DNA of 64,000 nucleotides from Erythrobasidium yunnanense (GCA_001600175.1 BCJC01000006.1:387968-451967); one strand, 5' to 3'; counted from the first letter of the stretch, positions 18,990-30,717 are shown. Translations and numbers: made by a program. Notes: generated by a model not told the origin, from the letters alone.

Positions 18990-21977
18990 ATGAATTCTCC
19001 TGATGCCTCGCAGGCGTCGTCCATCGACTGGGGCAGTCCTGGACCCCGTAGACTTCGAGGCGCGCCGTACCTGAGTCGACGACCTTTGCCCTATCGAACG
19101 CAGCCCACACCAGATCCTGAGCCGAAACCACGTCAAGAACGAGAGATACCACCTAGAAACAACGATGTTCAAAAACCCTTGTTCCAGCCTGCATCTGCTA
19201 GCCCGGCCAACCGTATTGAAGACGAGTCTGGCCTTGATGAGCTGTTCAGAGAAGAAGCTCCTGGCTATCCTGTTCCTCCACATGACTTTGAATACGAGCA
19301 GGATGCATGGCAGTCTCCTCAGTTCGGCACTAGATACCGCGAAGTCAGCGTGGTCTCGACTGTAGGGAGTAGCGATATAGTCATGCTACCAAGTAAAGCA
19401 CGCTCAGGGCACATTCCAAAGATAGTCGAGAGTGAAGAGGAGGAAGATGAGCTGGATTCTACCGAGTCTGAGAGCGAGGCAGAAACTCCGCCTTCAGTAA
19501 GAATACACCAAAGCTCATATCGCTCGGCACGCGTCAATGTCGAGGGCATACGCAGAACAAACAATAGGAAGCTGTTCGACAAGGCTGTCGGAAACAATCA
19601 AGATGCAAACGATACTATCGGAGACGATTCATTCGAATCTCACGAAGACATCTTCTTCCCGAATGACAAAACTACACAGAAGGAGAAAAGTCGGCCACTA
19701 TCTCGACGTACATCGCTCCGAAATCCACCTTTCCAAACTGCCAGTCCAGACAAAGTCGTTCCATCACCTGTTCCCCCACGTACGTACAAGCAGATAAATG
19801 ACAGCCGTCTAGCGAGGAATGAAGCACAAAATGCACTGTCAAGAACAAGCTCTACACATGTAAGACGGCAGGGGAGCATTCATAGACGCGCATCTCGACC
19901 CTACATCGGCCAACAAAAGCGAAATGGCTATGTATATGAGGCTGTATATACTCGTCCTCAGCCAGGCCATGAGCTACGAGGAGGACGTACAACTCTAGAG
20001 TTCGGCTACGTGATACCGACTCCTGCTCCTGCTGAGCTCGAGCAAGACTCAGATATGGAGGACGCTCTAGGCAGGATATCTCTGAAAGACTGCAGAGCAC
20101 CTATCATCGGTGGAATAGCACAGTCAGCTTTCGCTAAGAGTGCGAAACGAAAGAGGGTCGATTCAGATGTGGAAATGGACGAGCAAGCGCAAATCGAGGC
20201 CAAGCATCGGAAGCCCCTCAATGAGCTCAGAACGTCAAGAAGTGCGAAGCAAACGTCGGCAAAAGATACCGAAGCAAATGATGCAGGGAAAGGAGACGCA
20301 AATAAAGCGTCGGTACCTGATTTCGCCGATCGACTTATCCAGAAGAACGCTCGTAACCTGTCTAGATCGACTAAGAAGAAGAAAGGCAGAGAGCTGAAAA
20401 GAAGGAAATCTGAAAGCCTCAAAGGCAATTATCCCAAGCTACAACTGGGACTGGCCACCGATCGTAAGACAAAGCCTGATGCCACAAGCAATCGCGCACC
20501 CATGACTCCACGCACGAGTCCTCGTCGACACGGCCCTAGCGCGGCTGCAGCCATACATGCTGAATCACCAACGGGAGTACTCCAAGCTCCGCCTGCAGAT
20601 CTAGGCCATATGGCACACTGTAACAATCTTCCGAGTCCATCTGAAATGCCGCGGACAAGCAAACAAAAGAGTGTCATCCCAGCTACAACGACAAGCGAGG
20701 CTCCAGCCTATCCCACACGGGCCAAGCAAGCTACTTCCCAGCGAAGTAGGAGCGCTGTTCCAGCTAAGAGAGGCGTATCAAAGGCCTCGCTTCCTGCAGT
20801 ACCTGCACAATCTATACAGCCGACTCAATCTGCTCGACCTGCAAATTCTGTAGCACCACTTACACATACACACCCAGCTCTCTCAGAACCTACAGCTACT
20901 AATGCAAAGTCACAAGGTGCTCGAAAGCTGTCCAAGCTGGTGTCTACACAAAAACACGTCGAAGAGCATGTACCTAGCTCTCATAGACGAGCTTCAATTG
21001 CTGGAAAGCTACTCAAGCCAGTTGCTGAAGCGGCGGACCCTTCCAAGTTCAAATTACCGATCCTTGTTCTGGCTACTATTATAGATAATGCTGCTCCAAG
21101 CGGAGTTGCGGTTGAAGCGGCTGTTGCTACCCATATCGTCACCACTGCAAGCGTCTCTGCGCCGACACAGCAAGAACAGACCACTTCGCACCCTGTCACA
21201 ATGCATGCTACCCGCAATTCGAAAGACTCGATCTACACTCTAGCTGGTCCATCTACGGCATGGACTACAAGCAGCGGGCTGAGGGCAAGAGAAGGTACGA
21301 GTGCTACCACATCCATAGCTACAGATCAGAATGGCAACAATTCAGTCTACACGCTTGCTGGCCCATCGACAGCATGGACAGCCACTGCGGTCCTAGCTGA
21401 GCGCAACCAACACCTAAATCTTCCAAGCGGCACCAGCCTCGCGAATTTCCCAACTGTACAGAGAAGCTCGTCGGTCTTAAATTACCCACAAACTCCTAGG
21501 AAACAGTCAGAAGTCACCCAGATGTATAGCACTCCCGAGTTGCCGCCGCCAGGACAAGCCAGAAGTAGTCATACAGCCAGTTTTGGCACTACAGCCTTTC
21601 CCACTCCGTCACCGCCTGACGACGAGTTGTACTACGCCGCAACAGCTGCTTATCAGTATCAGACGCCAAAGGCTAATTCGAGAGCCGAAAGCTATCCCAC
21701 ATCGAATGCCGGTCGAGCTTACGGCTTCTACGCTGAGCATAGGTCGCATGCCTCGCCATCAGCTTCGCCAGATGAAGTGGAGATTCCTCTAGTCCCTTTG
21801 CAGCAGAAGCTAGAATATGGACGCAAGATCGTACAAGTCCCGCAGGAAGCCGCAGCAGGTGCGGACCTCCCCAAACCTGTCTTCAATCGAAGGCGCGTCA
21901 TACAGAGGGAAGAGACTGAGCAGGAGATAGTCAGCGACATGCATGATTGGGCGATGAGGGAGGCCGAGCAGAATTAA
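18990..21977 (+). CDS. uncharacterised disordered basic protein, about 995 residues
   Basis: Function unknown. A single uninterrupted exon of 2,988 bases from the ATG at 18990. It is rich in Ser, Pro, Arg and Lys with several clustered basic stretches (KSAKRKRVDSD, STKKKKGRELKRRK) that look like nuclear localisation signals, and it has no globular motif I recognise. An 11-residue motif, YTLAGPSTAWT, occurs twice 38 residues apart with different codons. The C-terminal 60 residues (EYGRKIVQVPQEAA, then NRRRVIQREETEQEIVSDM) look more ordered and helical. The lack of introns is unusual against its neighbours. A nuclear or chromatin role is a guess from composition only. Confidence 0.75.
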   Translation: MNSPDASQASSIDWGSPGPRRLRGAPYLSRRPLPYRTQPTPDPEPKPRQEREIPPRNNDVQKPLFQPASASPANRIEDESGLDELFREEAPGYPVPPHDFEYEQDAWQSPQFGTRYREVSVVSTVGSSDIVMLPSKARSGHIPKIVESEEEEDELDSTESESEAETPPSVRIHQSSYRSARVNVEGIRRTNNRKLFDKAVGNNQDANDTIGDDSFESHEDIFFPNDKTTQKEKSRPLSRRTSLRNPPFQTASPDKVVPSPVPPRTYKQINDSRLARNEAQNALSRTSSTHVRRQGSIHRRASRPYIGQQKRNGYVYEAVYTRPQPGHELRGGRTTLEFGYVIPTPAPAELEQDSDMEDALGRISLKDCRAPIIGGIAQSAFAKSAKRKRVDSDVEMDEQAQIEAKHRKPLNELRTSRSAKQTSAKDTEANDAGKGDANKASVPDFADRLIQKNARNLSRSTKKKKGRELKRRKSESLKGNYPKLQLGLATDRKTKPDATSNRAPMTPRTSPRRHGPSAAAAIHAESPTGVLQAPPADLGHMAHCNNLPSPSEMPRTSKQKSVIPATTTSEAPAYPTRAKQATSQRSRSAVPAKRGVSKASLPAVPAQSIQPTQSARPANSVAPLTHTHPALSEPTATNAKSQGARKLSKLVSTQKHVEEHVPSSHRRASIAGKLLKPVAEAADPSKFKLPILVLATIIDNAAPSGVAVEAAVATHIVTTASVSAPTQQEQTTSHPVTMHATRNSKDSIYTLAGPSTAWTTSSGLRAREGTSATTSIATDQNGNNSVYTLAGPSTAWTATAVLAERNQHLNLPSGTSLANFPTVQRSSSVLNYPQTPRKQSEVTQMYSTPELPPPGQARSSHTASFGTTAFPTPSPPDDELYYAATAAYQYQTPKANSRAESYPTSNAGRAYGFYAEHRSHASPSASPDEVEIPLVPLQQKLEYGRKIVQVPQEAAAGADLPKPVFNRRRVIQREETEQEIVSDMHDWAMREAEQN

Positions 21978-22157
21978 GAGAGTAGCAGTCGCAATTGGTT
22001 TCAGTGTAGCTCATTTTCGACATTCCATGCTATGTATTATTACACACTTTAAGCACCTTTTGCTGTTTTGATTATGCTAGAAAAGGATTGCAATGCTAGA
22101 AGGAAGCACTGAGTTGACGTACTGAAAGAGAGAAAGAACAGCGAAGTCTGTTCTACG

Positions 22158-23830
22158 TCACGAGAACTGGAGCTCGATAGCTCGTCGGAGCTCCCAAAGG
22201 ATGTAGTCTGCCCAGATGACTGTACCAGGATTCAGAGCAGGATGGGCGTGGTCTCGGACTGGAACCGTTCGCAAGTCAGCTTGGACTTGCGACATGTAGG
22301 CAAATATATTCTTACACTTATCGCCTTGTCCTTCTATCAGTCTGGCCCATTCATTGATGCGCAATCGTTCATGCAGCTTCAGGGCAGCAGCTCTGCTCTT
22401 GCGGTCAAAGCGGCTCTCTTGCCAGAGATCTGAGATGACTTGTCGGTCTATAGAGTCTAGAGTATATGCTCTTGGCCAGGGTGCCTGTTTGAGCATTGTC
22501 GAATTAGCTGACTTATAAGGTAAGTTCGACGGACTGTCTTACCCAATAATGATGCTCGCTGACGAAGTGCAGAGCGCGGAAAGATAGTGGCACCGCTATC
22601 TTCGCTGGCGCCTTTCTAGCCGCAAACGTTTCTCCCACTTCCAGTATCATCTCCCTCAACTCGTTAATCTGTCTCTCCACCCGTGTCGAATTCAGATCCG
22701 TAAAGACGCTGCTCATCGATGGAATATTGCCAAACGCAGGCTTCTGTTCGGATATGTCGAGATCTTCTTGGGACCAACGTCTCAGATCCCACATTCCGCT
22801 CTGGAACTCGATGAGGGAAGGTGCCGACATCGATGGATCGGAGTAGTAAGCGGCCAAGTTCTCGATCAGAGGTAAGACGATGTGCTTAAGGCGATTTGAG
22901 AAAGATGCTAGGCATAGAGCTGTCAGTATTCGATACGGGCCTTTGAACCTCAAAGGACTCACCGGGCGGATAGTAGAACTTCTGATGATCGTGCATCGTA
23001 CCAAGGTCTTCAATGCCGAACGTAAAAATATTGACGAGGTTCAACCAGGTCTGGGCTGAAGTTGCGTTGTTTCCGCCCATGTCGCTTCTGATCCTGCAAA
23101 CCCAAGGTCTGGTAGGGTTCCAGTCTCTCTTGCTCATCGCTATCTCCTTCCTTCTATATGATATGGGTGCACCAGAAGTCATGTAGGGGGTCGGCGAAGC
23201 TGGATGATCTGGACCGATCTTCTCGAGGAGGTGCTCGATGGCATGAGTGTTTCCTCCACGCTTCTCTCGCGCCTTCATCATCTCACATACGTCCCAGAGA
23301 TGCCATCTATCTATTGAGTCGCCAATAAGGAAGATAGTGTGATTTCGGCCTTGCAGCCAGGAAGCAGGTGTCGGATCTGAACTCAGAAAGTGCCGCTCGA
23401 ACAGACGAGAAGGATGACAGTACTGCTCTGAGGATGTATTGAAGGGTTGCCAGAAGACGTCTGTGACGGAGGGTGAGTTGTGTACGTAGCCTCGCTGTGC
23501 GAAAGGGTTGCAATGCTTGCTGCCTGTATGCGGATGTAGGAAGCTTGTGAGATGAGGAGCGACAGAATGAAGACCGGCGAGTAGAGTGACGTGTCGCCGT
23601 TCGACTATCCCGATGGAGAGAGCCAGAAGCAGCGTTATGAGCATGAGAAGAACGACAGTCGAAAGCGGTCTGCGAGGGCTCAGGCTGAAGGAGCCTTGGC
23701 GAGGCTGAGAGACCGAAAAGACCTTGCGTGGAGACGACGACGGATAGCCCAGGAGCGCAGTGCGCATAGGCGAATCTGCTTCACCCTCCCAGCTTCCAGA
23801 GTCATCAGCATTGGGTTGTCGGTAGGACAT
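22158..23830 (-). CDS. type II membrane protein with SGNH/PC-esterase-like GDS motif
   Basis: Probably a Golgi or secretory-pathway membrane enzyme. Exons 23830-22963, 22907-22543 and 22484-22158 give about 519 residues with matching phases. A short cytoplasmic tail is followed by one transmembrane helix at about 57-76 (VVLLMLITLLLALSIGI). The lumenal domain contains an esterase-type GDS triplet at 170-172 (IFLIGDSIDRWHLW), as in the SGNH/PC-esterase (Pmr5/Cas1p) group, and several Cys and Trp residues. The C-terminal part (WARLIEGQGDKCKNIFAYM) is helical. Candidate D/H residues completing a catalytic triad cannot be placed by eye. Acyltransferase or acylesterase activity on glycans is an inference from the fold; the exact family is uncertain. 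Confidence 0.72.
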
Positions 23831-24047
23831 AGTAAGGCGGGGTTTGCGCAGGAAGAGTCAGTCAGAAGAGAGAGAAAATGAAAAGAGGAGTATCAGCTGA
23901 AAGCACCTAGCAACTGCCCTACGCGACTCCTTGCTTCAGTCCGCGATTCTGATTTCGACCAAGTTGACCCGGATCTGCAGAAGCTGAGAAGACGCCGAGA
24001 TCTACGCATCTCTTTGACTGAAGGCCAGGAAGAACAGCTGGAGAATT

Positions 24048-25424
24048 ATGGCTACAGCGATCCGCTCGTCGTCTTCGTTGGCGGAGTCGTCGGCCATGGC
24101 TGCCCAGCGAACAGCTCACAGCGCACTGGCTACGCTCGACGACATTCTGGCATCTTCGGGACCCACATCTCGAGCAACAGCGCCGCCAAGTCCGACGAAG
24201 AAGCGGATGATGGAGCGAGCTCAAGAGATGTCGGTCTCGACGCCGGCATTGATGGATCTGCTACCTGCACGCAAGAAGCCACGAATGACAGTTGCTGAGA
24301 CTGTCAATGCTGTACAATCTCGGGAGAAGATGCATTACAATCCCCATTCTACAAAAGACCTCCTTGATCGATTGGCGACATACTCCCTTACCCTGTGGAA
24401 CGATAGCAAGCCTGCCTCGTGCTCTGCTGTAGACTTTGCGAAGCAAGGCTGGAGATGTACAGGCAAGCGGAGGGAAGAGGTAGTCTGCCAGGCGTGCGAA
24501 GCGAAATGGGCTTTGGAGAGTGTCAAGGATTGGCGGAGCGAGCAGGGTCAGCAAGTCGCCAGTAGTATACGGAGTGGCATCAGCTCTCGTCATGCTGGAG
24601 GTTGCCCGTGGCGGGATCGACCATGTCCTGGTGAGCTATCCAGAATCGGGTGTCTTGACCTACGCTCATCTAGACTACAGCCAATCTATACCGAATTCCT
24701 GCTTCTCTACCTCCTGCTCTGATCCTCCGTACACTGCTAGAGAAGGCAATAGAGCTTCCGACAAATGGCTACTCGATAACCCATCCTCTCACTGACGAAC
24801 AGCTTAAGGCTTTGCAAGCATTGATCTCAAGCGAATGGTGCCAAGCTCTTGTGAAGGAGATAGACAATGAGCATGATGACGAGGAACGATCAGCAGACCT
24901 ATCAGCAGAGAACTGCATACTAGCCCTGTTCGGCTGGCAGCCATTGCAGGCGCCGACCTCTGGTGCCAGCGCCTCCTCTGGTCAAGCTCTTCTTCACTGT
25001 ACTTACTGCGCCCGAAGAGTGATGCTTAAACCGGGATCTTCGACACCTGCCGGTTCCGCCGTGAATGTGCGGACAGCGCACAGAAGATGGTGTGCTCACC
25101 TGCAAACGGACTTGGAAGCAGATGCAAAAGAAGAGCCGTGGCTAGTGGTCTTCGACGCTATAACACGGCAGAAGCCCTCAATAGCCCAAGAACCGATTCA
25201 AGCGCAAGACCAGAGCGAGCAGCAGCCTGAGCTGCAGGAGGTCCGTTTAGACAAAGCTCAAGTAAGTGGCCTGATGCCCTTGATTCTGCCAGAGACGTAC
25301 GCTGATCGTAACTCGTCCATACCAGACCAAGAATGCCGTCTCGTATGTCAAGCAGCTCTTAGCCGGCGGTAGAGGTCCGCCGCGGCGGCAAGGACTAAGC
25401 ACACTGTCACAGAGCATACACTAG
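24048..25424 (+). CDS. C3HC zinc-finger protein, Rsm1/NIPA family
   Basis: Nuclear protein of the Rsm1 (mRNA export, fission yeast) / NIPA (ZC3HC1) family, about 420 residues. Exons 24048-24630, 24681-25261 and 25326-25424. The zinc-finger region (about 100-194) reads LLDRLATYSLTLW, GWRCTG, VVCQACEAKWAL and RHAGGCPWRDRPCP, with the C3HC ligands C147, C150, H182 and C186. The exon junction after PCP joins to NLYRIPASLPP, the usual continuation. The second conserved block (about 245-330) has ILALFGWQPL and LHCTYCARRVML, followed by a downstream HRRWCAHLQ, which is the Rsm1-like second half with a further Cys/His set. Length and order are normal for the family. A stretch of Lys/Arg (KKRMM, RKKPRM) fits nuclear import. 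Confidence 0.9.
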
Positions 25425-25665
25425 ACAGCACCTGCCGTGCTAAAGGACTTACTTACTGCTGTTCCGTCAATGCAAGTATTCTATCCGGAAACAGCAGCTA
25501 AAAGCCTTATTAGCTTTTCGCGCTTCCAGATGTTGTTGTATAGTCTTCCTTGAATTACAATACTCTGCGCACGCTCACACACTCTGATAATCGCGGGTCC
25601 CATTTGCACGAGACTCAGCTTTCTGGCGACTTCTTGACATTCTCTAGCCTTCCAGCTAGCCCATC

Positions 25666-27420
25666 ATGGGCCAGACCTTCTCATCACCTTCTTTGGCGTC
25701 TCTGTACGGCACTCCGGAGCCAGCTCTGACGCTTCTCGGCTCGCTCGTCATTTCCTACGTGGCCTACATTTCGACGTCTGCTTTGATACCTCGATTACGC
25801 GATGATTTCGTTTCGAAAGGATTGAAAGGCATAGACCTGCTCAAAGGATACCCTAGAGATGCGAAAACGGGAAAGATGCAAGGCCCAGAGCTGTTAGTTA
25901 TATCATGCCGGAGCTCTGTCGCCAGGAAAGCTAATGATGGTTTCGCACGCAGACCTGAATCCACAGGAATGGTAGGAGCAGCAGTATATGTCCTGCTATT
26001 GACCTTCTTCGCGCCCCTTCCATACTACTCCCACTTCCTACCTCAAATCTCCGAACAACACGGCACAACGGACGCAGGCGTCATCTTCCCACATCACTCT
26101 CTTTCAACATACTTGGCAAGCTTGTTGAGCTTGCTCATTGCGACTTTCCTCGGGTTTCTGGACGATGTCTTCGATATTCGGTGGAGGTACAAGCTGCCTA
26201 TACCTAGTAAGTTCTTATGTTATACGCGCTTGGCCAGAGGCTGACAGACTTTATACACAGTCATTGCAAGTATACCGCTTCTGGTTGTCTACTTCGCCGG
26301 GAGAGGCGTCACAGATGTCGTTCTGCCGCGCGTGCTTGGAATACGAGCTTTATTTGGCGTAGAAGAAAGCAATGGCTTGCTTAAACTAGGTGAGAACCCC
26401 TTTCCATCTCTGTGATGGTCGCTGACAACCATCGTCCAGGCGTCTTCTACTATATCTACATGTCGATGCTTTCCACTTTCTGCACGAATAGCATCAATAT
26501 CCTCGCTGGGGTGAATGGACTAGAAGTATGTCGTTACTGATGTTCACAGGATGGCCGATACTAATGATCACTCAATCAGGTCGGCCAAGCCCTCATCATA
26601 GCGCTTAGCATAGCTCTCAACGACTTGCTCTATGTCCGCTTCAATCTCTCCGTTTTTCCCTCCACGCGCTTCCTGTCATCAAACGAGAAAGAGCCATACA
26701 TAATCGGCTTTGGATTAGCTCGCGGCTCTCCAGAACTAGCGGATCGACACCTGTTCTCGCTGTATTTTATGCTTCCCCTAATCGGGGTTTGTCTAGGCCT
26801 GTTGAAGCACAATTGGTATGTTGCCTTATCTTCTCCATGAACAAGAAGCTAAGGACCTGTGCAGGTTCCCGGCGCGCGCCTTTGTTGGCGATACTTTCTG
26901 CTATTTCTCTGGGATGGCTTTTGCAGTCGTTGGCATACTGGGCCATTTCAGCAAGACGCTCCTTCTCTTCTTCATTCCTCAAGTCATCAACTTCATCTTC
27001 AGCTGTCCTCAGCTGTTTGGTCTTGTTCCTTGTCCTAGACATAGAGTGCCTAGGTGAGTCTATTACTTGCATGTGAAATTGCTCAGCTGACACGTACCGG
27101 GATACAGATACGACCCGAAAACGAAGCTACTGCATCCCAGCACGACAACGTTAATAAAACCACCTTCTTTCGTTACGCGCCTGATCCTCCAGATCTTTAA
27201 GCTGTTCAACCTGGTCCAGCTCACCTACTCTTCGGACGGCAGGACCATCGTAGCATGTACGAACCTGACCATTATGTGCATGGTTCTGTGCATATTCGGG
27301 CCGATGCGCGAAGCCAGTCTCACAAAGAGCTTGATGGCTGTCCAGGTCGCGGGAAGCGTGTTGGCTTTCACGATCCGGTATGCCGGGAGTGGATTGTTCT
27401 ACGACCAGAGTAGACGGTGA
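25666..27420 (+). CDS. ALG7: UDP-GlcNAc:dolichyl-phosphate GlcNAc-1-phosphotransferase
   Basis: First enzyme of the dolichol-linked oligosaccharide pathway in the ER membrane (tunicamycin target). Seven exons: 25666-25892, 25953-26206, 26261-26389, 26440-26525, 26580-26815, 26865-27053, 27108-27420, giving about 477 residues with all phases matching. The protein is polytopic with about ten hydrophobic segments. Family motifs seen: [17 protein letters not shown] and [12 protein letters not shown] near the N-terminus, [20 protein letters not shown] with the catalytic Asp pair, [17 protein letters not shown], and [20 protein letters not shown]. Length is close to that of fungal and human homologues. 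The next gene begins about 125 bases downstream on the same strand. A dolichol-synthesis prenyltransferase gene lies about 4.3 kb to the right. Confidence 0.95.
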
Positions 27421-27545
27421 GACTGTCACATAGGTTGCAAAAGAATGTCGAAATAGAATTGTAAAACATGCCTGGTGGCTTGGCTTTCGTCTTTCTTGCT
27501 CCTCAAACCCCGGTCATTCTCGCAAAAGCTCTCGCTACCGCCAGC

Positions 27546-27900
27546 ATGCTCGACATCACCCTCGTTATCCCTCTGCTCGTCGTCGTGCTCCCTGTGCTCT
27601 ACGTTGTCGGCCGGTACATCGATACCACCTACATCCGGCCTCCGTCAAAGACTGGCTTCGGACGAGGCGTAAGCTGGCTTTCCACTTTTGCAAGGCATGT
27701 ATACTTATGTCTATGTGCAGGCCCCTGGCTTCCAGACATCAGTACGGCGGATTGCGGTGCGCCGTGTACCTCAGCCAGAAGAGCCGCCGAAGCCAAAGAT
27801 TGTGCAAACCAAATCTGGCGGATCGTACAGCGAGGAATGGATTCCTCAGCAGCATCTCAAGCAGCAGGGCGCTGGCGGAAAAGGCAGGAAGAGGAAGTAG
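27546..27900 (+). CDS. small single-pass membrane protein
   Basis: Function unknown; about 100 residues from exons 27546-27668 and 27721-27900. An N-terminal hydrophobic helix (DITLVIPLLVVVLPVLYVVG) is followed by a basic, proline-rich cytoplasmic-type tail (PQPEEPPKPKIVQTKSGG) ending SEEWIPQQHLKQQ and a Gly/Lys/Arg-rich stretch. The EEWIP-type tail faintly recalls TRAP-alpha/Irc22-like ER proteins, but the lumenal domain of that family is absent and I would not press the likeness. An upstream in-frame ATG at 27468 would add 26 residues; I prefer 27546 because 27468 lies only 47 bases after the ALG7 stop. Confidence 0.68.
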
Positions 27901-28149
27901 TTTCAGGATGTCGGGCAGACTTGCAGGAGTCTGGAAATGTAACAACAGCAGGAGCAGTCGCACATCCATCAGCATAATCCGGATATCTTAGGTTGTAGTC
28001 GACATCGTTAGCCTTTGGTTAGCATTTGTCTCTTTCTCTTTCCCTTCACCCGACACAACACTCGCCTTTGATTAGGTTGTAGTGCATACCCTTACTATAC
28101 CCTCGTAGCTGGTTGTTGGCATCTTGCAAAACGTCGTAAAAGCCTGAAG

Positions 28150-28897
28150 ATGGGCCGCACTTCGTACACTCCCTCGACCATTTCCTGGCTGGCGTCGCAA
28201 GCAGCGAGCCACGACGACGCCTCGAAAGCAGCGCAACAGCGAGCTGGGACGCCCGAGCGCTGTGGTTGCAGCAGAACGAACGGTGGACGAAGCTGTATCG
28301 ATGCCGACAAATGCGCAGAGGGACTGCTGGCTGTCCCAGATGCGAGAAGGCACACCAAGTCGGACGCTCCCTACATCTGGTCGCAGCACCACTTTGATCC
28401 AGATGACCAGTCCTTACCTGCCGTAGATGAGGTGCGTCAACGCACAACTCGCTGTTCTGGCGGACAGTACCTGATATGTATCATTCCTGCAGACTTTTCT
28501 CGATGGCCCTGCAGGCGGTGCGAGTTTGATGCAGCTACTCTCTTTTAGCAGTGTCGAAGGAGACGATGCTGAAGAGGACGAGGAGGGACACGACGACGGG
28601 TCAGACTCAGACGAGGATCACGTTGAGGAGGGCGTGGCCGACTACACCGAGGAAGTGACAGAGGAGATCATCGAAGACGCAAACGATAGGTTTTGGGCTC
28701 TGGCTAGTCCTCATACAGAAGAAGCTATCACTCCCGATGCAGCTCAACAAGGCGGTTTCTCTCCCTCAGTCGGCGTCTTCCACTCTCATACCCTGCCGTT
28801 CTTCCTTCCCGCTGTCGGATCGATGCAGAGACGTGCTTCCAATGAGCATGCTGTCACTCCTTCTACTGGACCCATCGCAGTCTCAAGCGAGGCCTAA
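28150..28897 (+). CDS. uncharacterised acidic protein, about 228 residues
   Basis: Function unknown. Exons 28150-28431 and 28493-28897, joined through a 61-nt intron in phase 0. The first exon has a Cys-containing stretch (ERCGCSRTNGGRSC, then DADKCAEGLLAVPD); four cysteines there might bind metal, but no known spacing is matched. The second exon is very acidic (EGDDAEEDEEGHDDGSDSDE, then EEVTEEIIEDANDRFWAL) and ends in a Ser/Thr-rich tail. There is no signal peptide or membrane helix. The region after the stop up to about 29245 appears noncoding. Confidence 0.62.
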
Positions 28898-29245
28898 TCT
28901 GCTGTGCCTCTACTATACACGGAGTCCTACATGTATCCGGGCGACGGAATTACTATCGTGTAGCTTTGTGTTCTATTCACTATACCAGCTCTGCTTCCTG
29001 TTTTACTATTTCTACTCCAAAACATCCCTTACACTGCTGTTGAGTGTAGCTAAGCGGGACTATTCCATCTATTTGTTGCTACCCATGTAGACTGGCCTAG
29101 CTTAGCAGGAGATCCCGGCAGTAGCATATATGTTGTCGTTACAGTAATTCCTTCGTCTCTATGTCTCCTCTTCACAGCACATGTAGATCATTGAATATTC
29201 GAATGTTGCCTTGCACCGTGCTAAGTCGGCCGCAGCCAGCCAGCT
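28898..29245. other. convergent intergenic region
   Basis: Between the stop of the acidic-protein gene (plus) and the stop of the Rpp40 gene (minus). It is T-rich and presumably carries both 3' ends. No gene or structured RNA is apparent. Confidence 0.5.
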
Positions 29246-30717
29246 TTACAGCTCACAAAAGATATATTGCCGCGAGTGTTGTGTCCCTTCCTTAGCTGCC
29301 ATACCGGTCTGCATCAGAGTCCAGCCTGTCAAGCTTGTCTGGTCGATGTCTCGTTCGTCGTGATTTGCAGGCTTGGGCTTCGCTTTTAGATCCCCTCTTC
29401 GCAGCCAGCTCGTGATAGGAGAGTTTCCAAAATAGTGCGCCGTAGCTATAGTGAGCGAAGGCGAGGTACTATACGTTTGGTAATATACTGTCAGCTGGAC
29501 GAGATCTATTCTCGCTGGAATGAAGACTTACTTGATCTGCTGAATCACCTGGCGAAGGATCATAGGATGCAAGAAGCCTTCCCATGTGCACGAGGTGCTA
29601 TTCATTTCAGACGGAAAAGTCGACTCCTCCATAGCTGCCAATCCTACTTTCTCAAGCAGGTCCAGCGCAAGATCTTGTACATCTAACGTGCTACGCTTTC
29701 GCTTCTTTGGGTTTACGCCAGGTTTTACTGTCAAAGCTTGGGTGATTTGCTGGATATCGCTCGTAACCTCAGAAGGTATGTCGATCTCGTGTGTGCTGAG
29801 ACTCGATTGCAAGATCTTGCTTTTCACCCCTTCCGGAAAGACTATATGCTCTGCGATACCTGTAGAGAAGCACCATGAGCATCGATTAAGCAGTTCGTTC
29901 ACAGAACGAGATCACGTACCTTTGGCATTGGCGAAGGCCAACATGACATCGATCTCTCCCATACGTCTAAGAGAGACTTTGTGACGTTCGTAGCCCGGTT
30001 TGCCATCTCGCATACACGCATCGCGTAGATCGATAGATACGCCTGACATCCAAATTAGCCTGAGCTTCGAGACGTCGAGAGGATGTGAGCGACTTACAGT
30101 ACCTCCTTCGCTTGCTGCTATAGTTGGACGGATTGCCCACAATTCCTAGCTCTTCATACGTGTCTTTCGTGAGGTTCAGAGCGAGACGGCCTTGAGTCCA
30201 GTATCAGCCATTAGCAACCTTCATACGGCGAGTCATCTCCAGACACACCTGCTCCATCGATAGCAAAGATATCGCCATCAGGCTGCTCGCAGGAAAACGC
30301 GACGAGAGATCCTGTTTATCGCCGGGGTCAGCCAAATTGTCAAAGGCCTGACGTATGCAAGGAGCCGCACCTGTTCTGATGTAGGTGTTCATGAACGTGC
30401 TCTCTAGCAGCTGAGCAGGGTTCAGGCGAGCGAGCTGGAAAGTATAGCCGAGCATGATGGTCTTGATCTCCTCAGGCAACGCAGGCGTTTGGGCTCCATC
30501 TCCAGATAGCAGTATATCAAGCTGGACACATTCATGACATTAGATCGTGCTCGGTCTGTAGCTGTGTCTTGATGGTCAAACTCGCTTGTGATACGAAAGG
30601 CTGCTTGTACATCATCTTGTCGAGCGCGACACGAGCTTTCGCGTCAAGGTCGCCGCATGCCAGGTAGATCTTGTCATTTGGAGCTTCTGCCTTGACGGGC
30701 TTCTTGTGATGCCACAT
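29246..30717 (-). CDS. RPP40: RNase P/MRP protein subunit Rpp40-like
   Basis: Probable protein subunit of ribonuclease P/MRP, acting in tRNA 5' maturation in the nucleus. Seven exons on the minus strand: 30717-30595, 30521-30371, 30311-30249, 30190-30098, 30042-29920, 29859-29532, 29468-29246; about 367 residues, near the human length, with all phases matching. Recognisable stretches are MNTYIRTGSLVAFS, FAIDGAGRLALNLTKDTYEE, LGIVGNPSNYSSKRRRY followed by CVSIDL, then PGYERHKV, and a C-terminal NTSPSLTIATAHYFGNSPIT. The L-x-L-x-K-D-T-Y-E-x-L-G-x-x-G pattern is characteristic of Rpp40. The first exon boundary (intron 30522-30594, 73 nt) is the least certain. The gene shows no sign of decay. Confidence 0.82.

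Noticed and set aside
20006-20428. 140-codon minus-strand frame with Phe/Leu-rich composition resembling a membrane protein
   Set aside because: It is the antisense of Lys/Glu-rich coding sequence of the 995-residue protein, which naturally reads as hydrophobic on the other strand.
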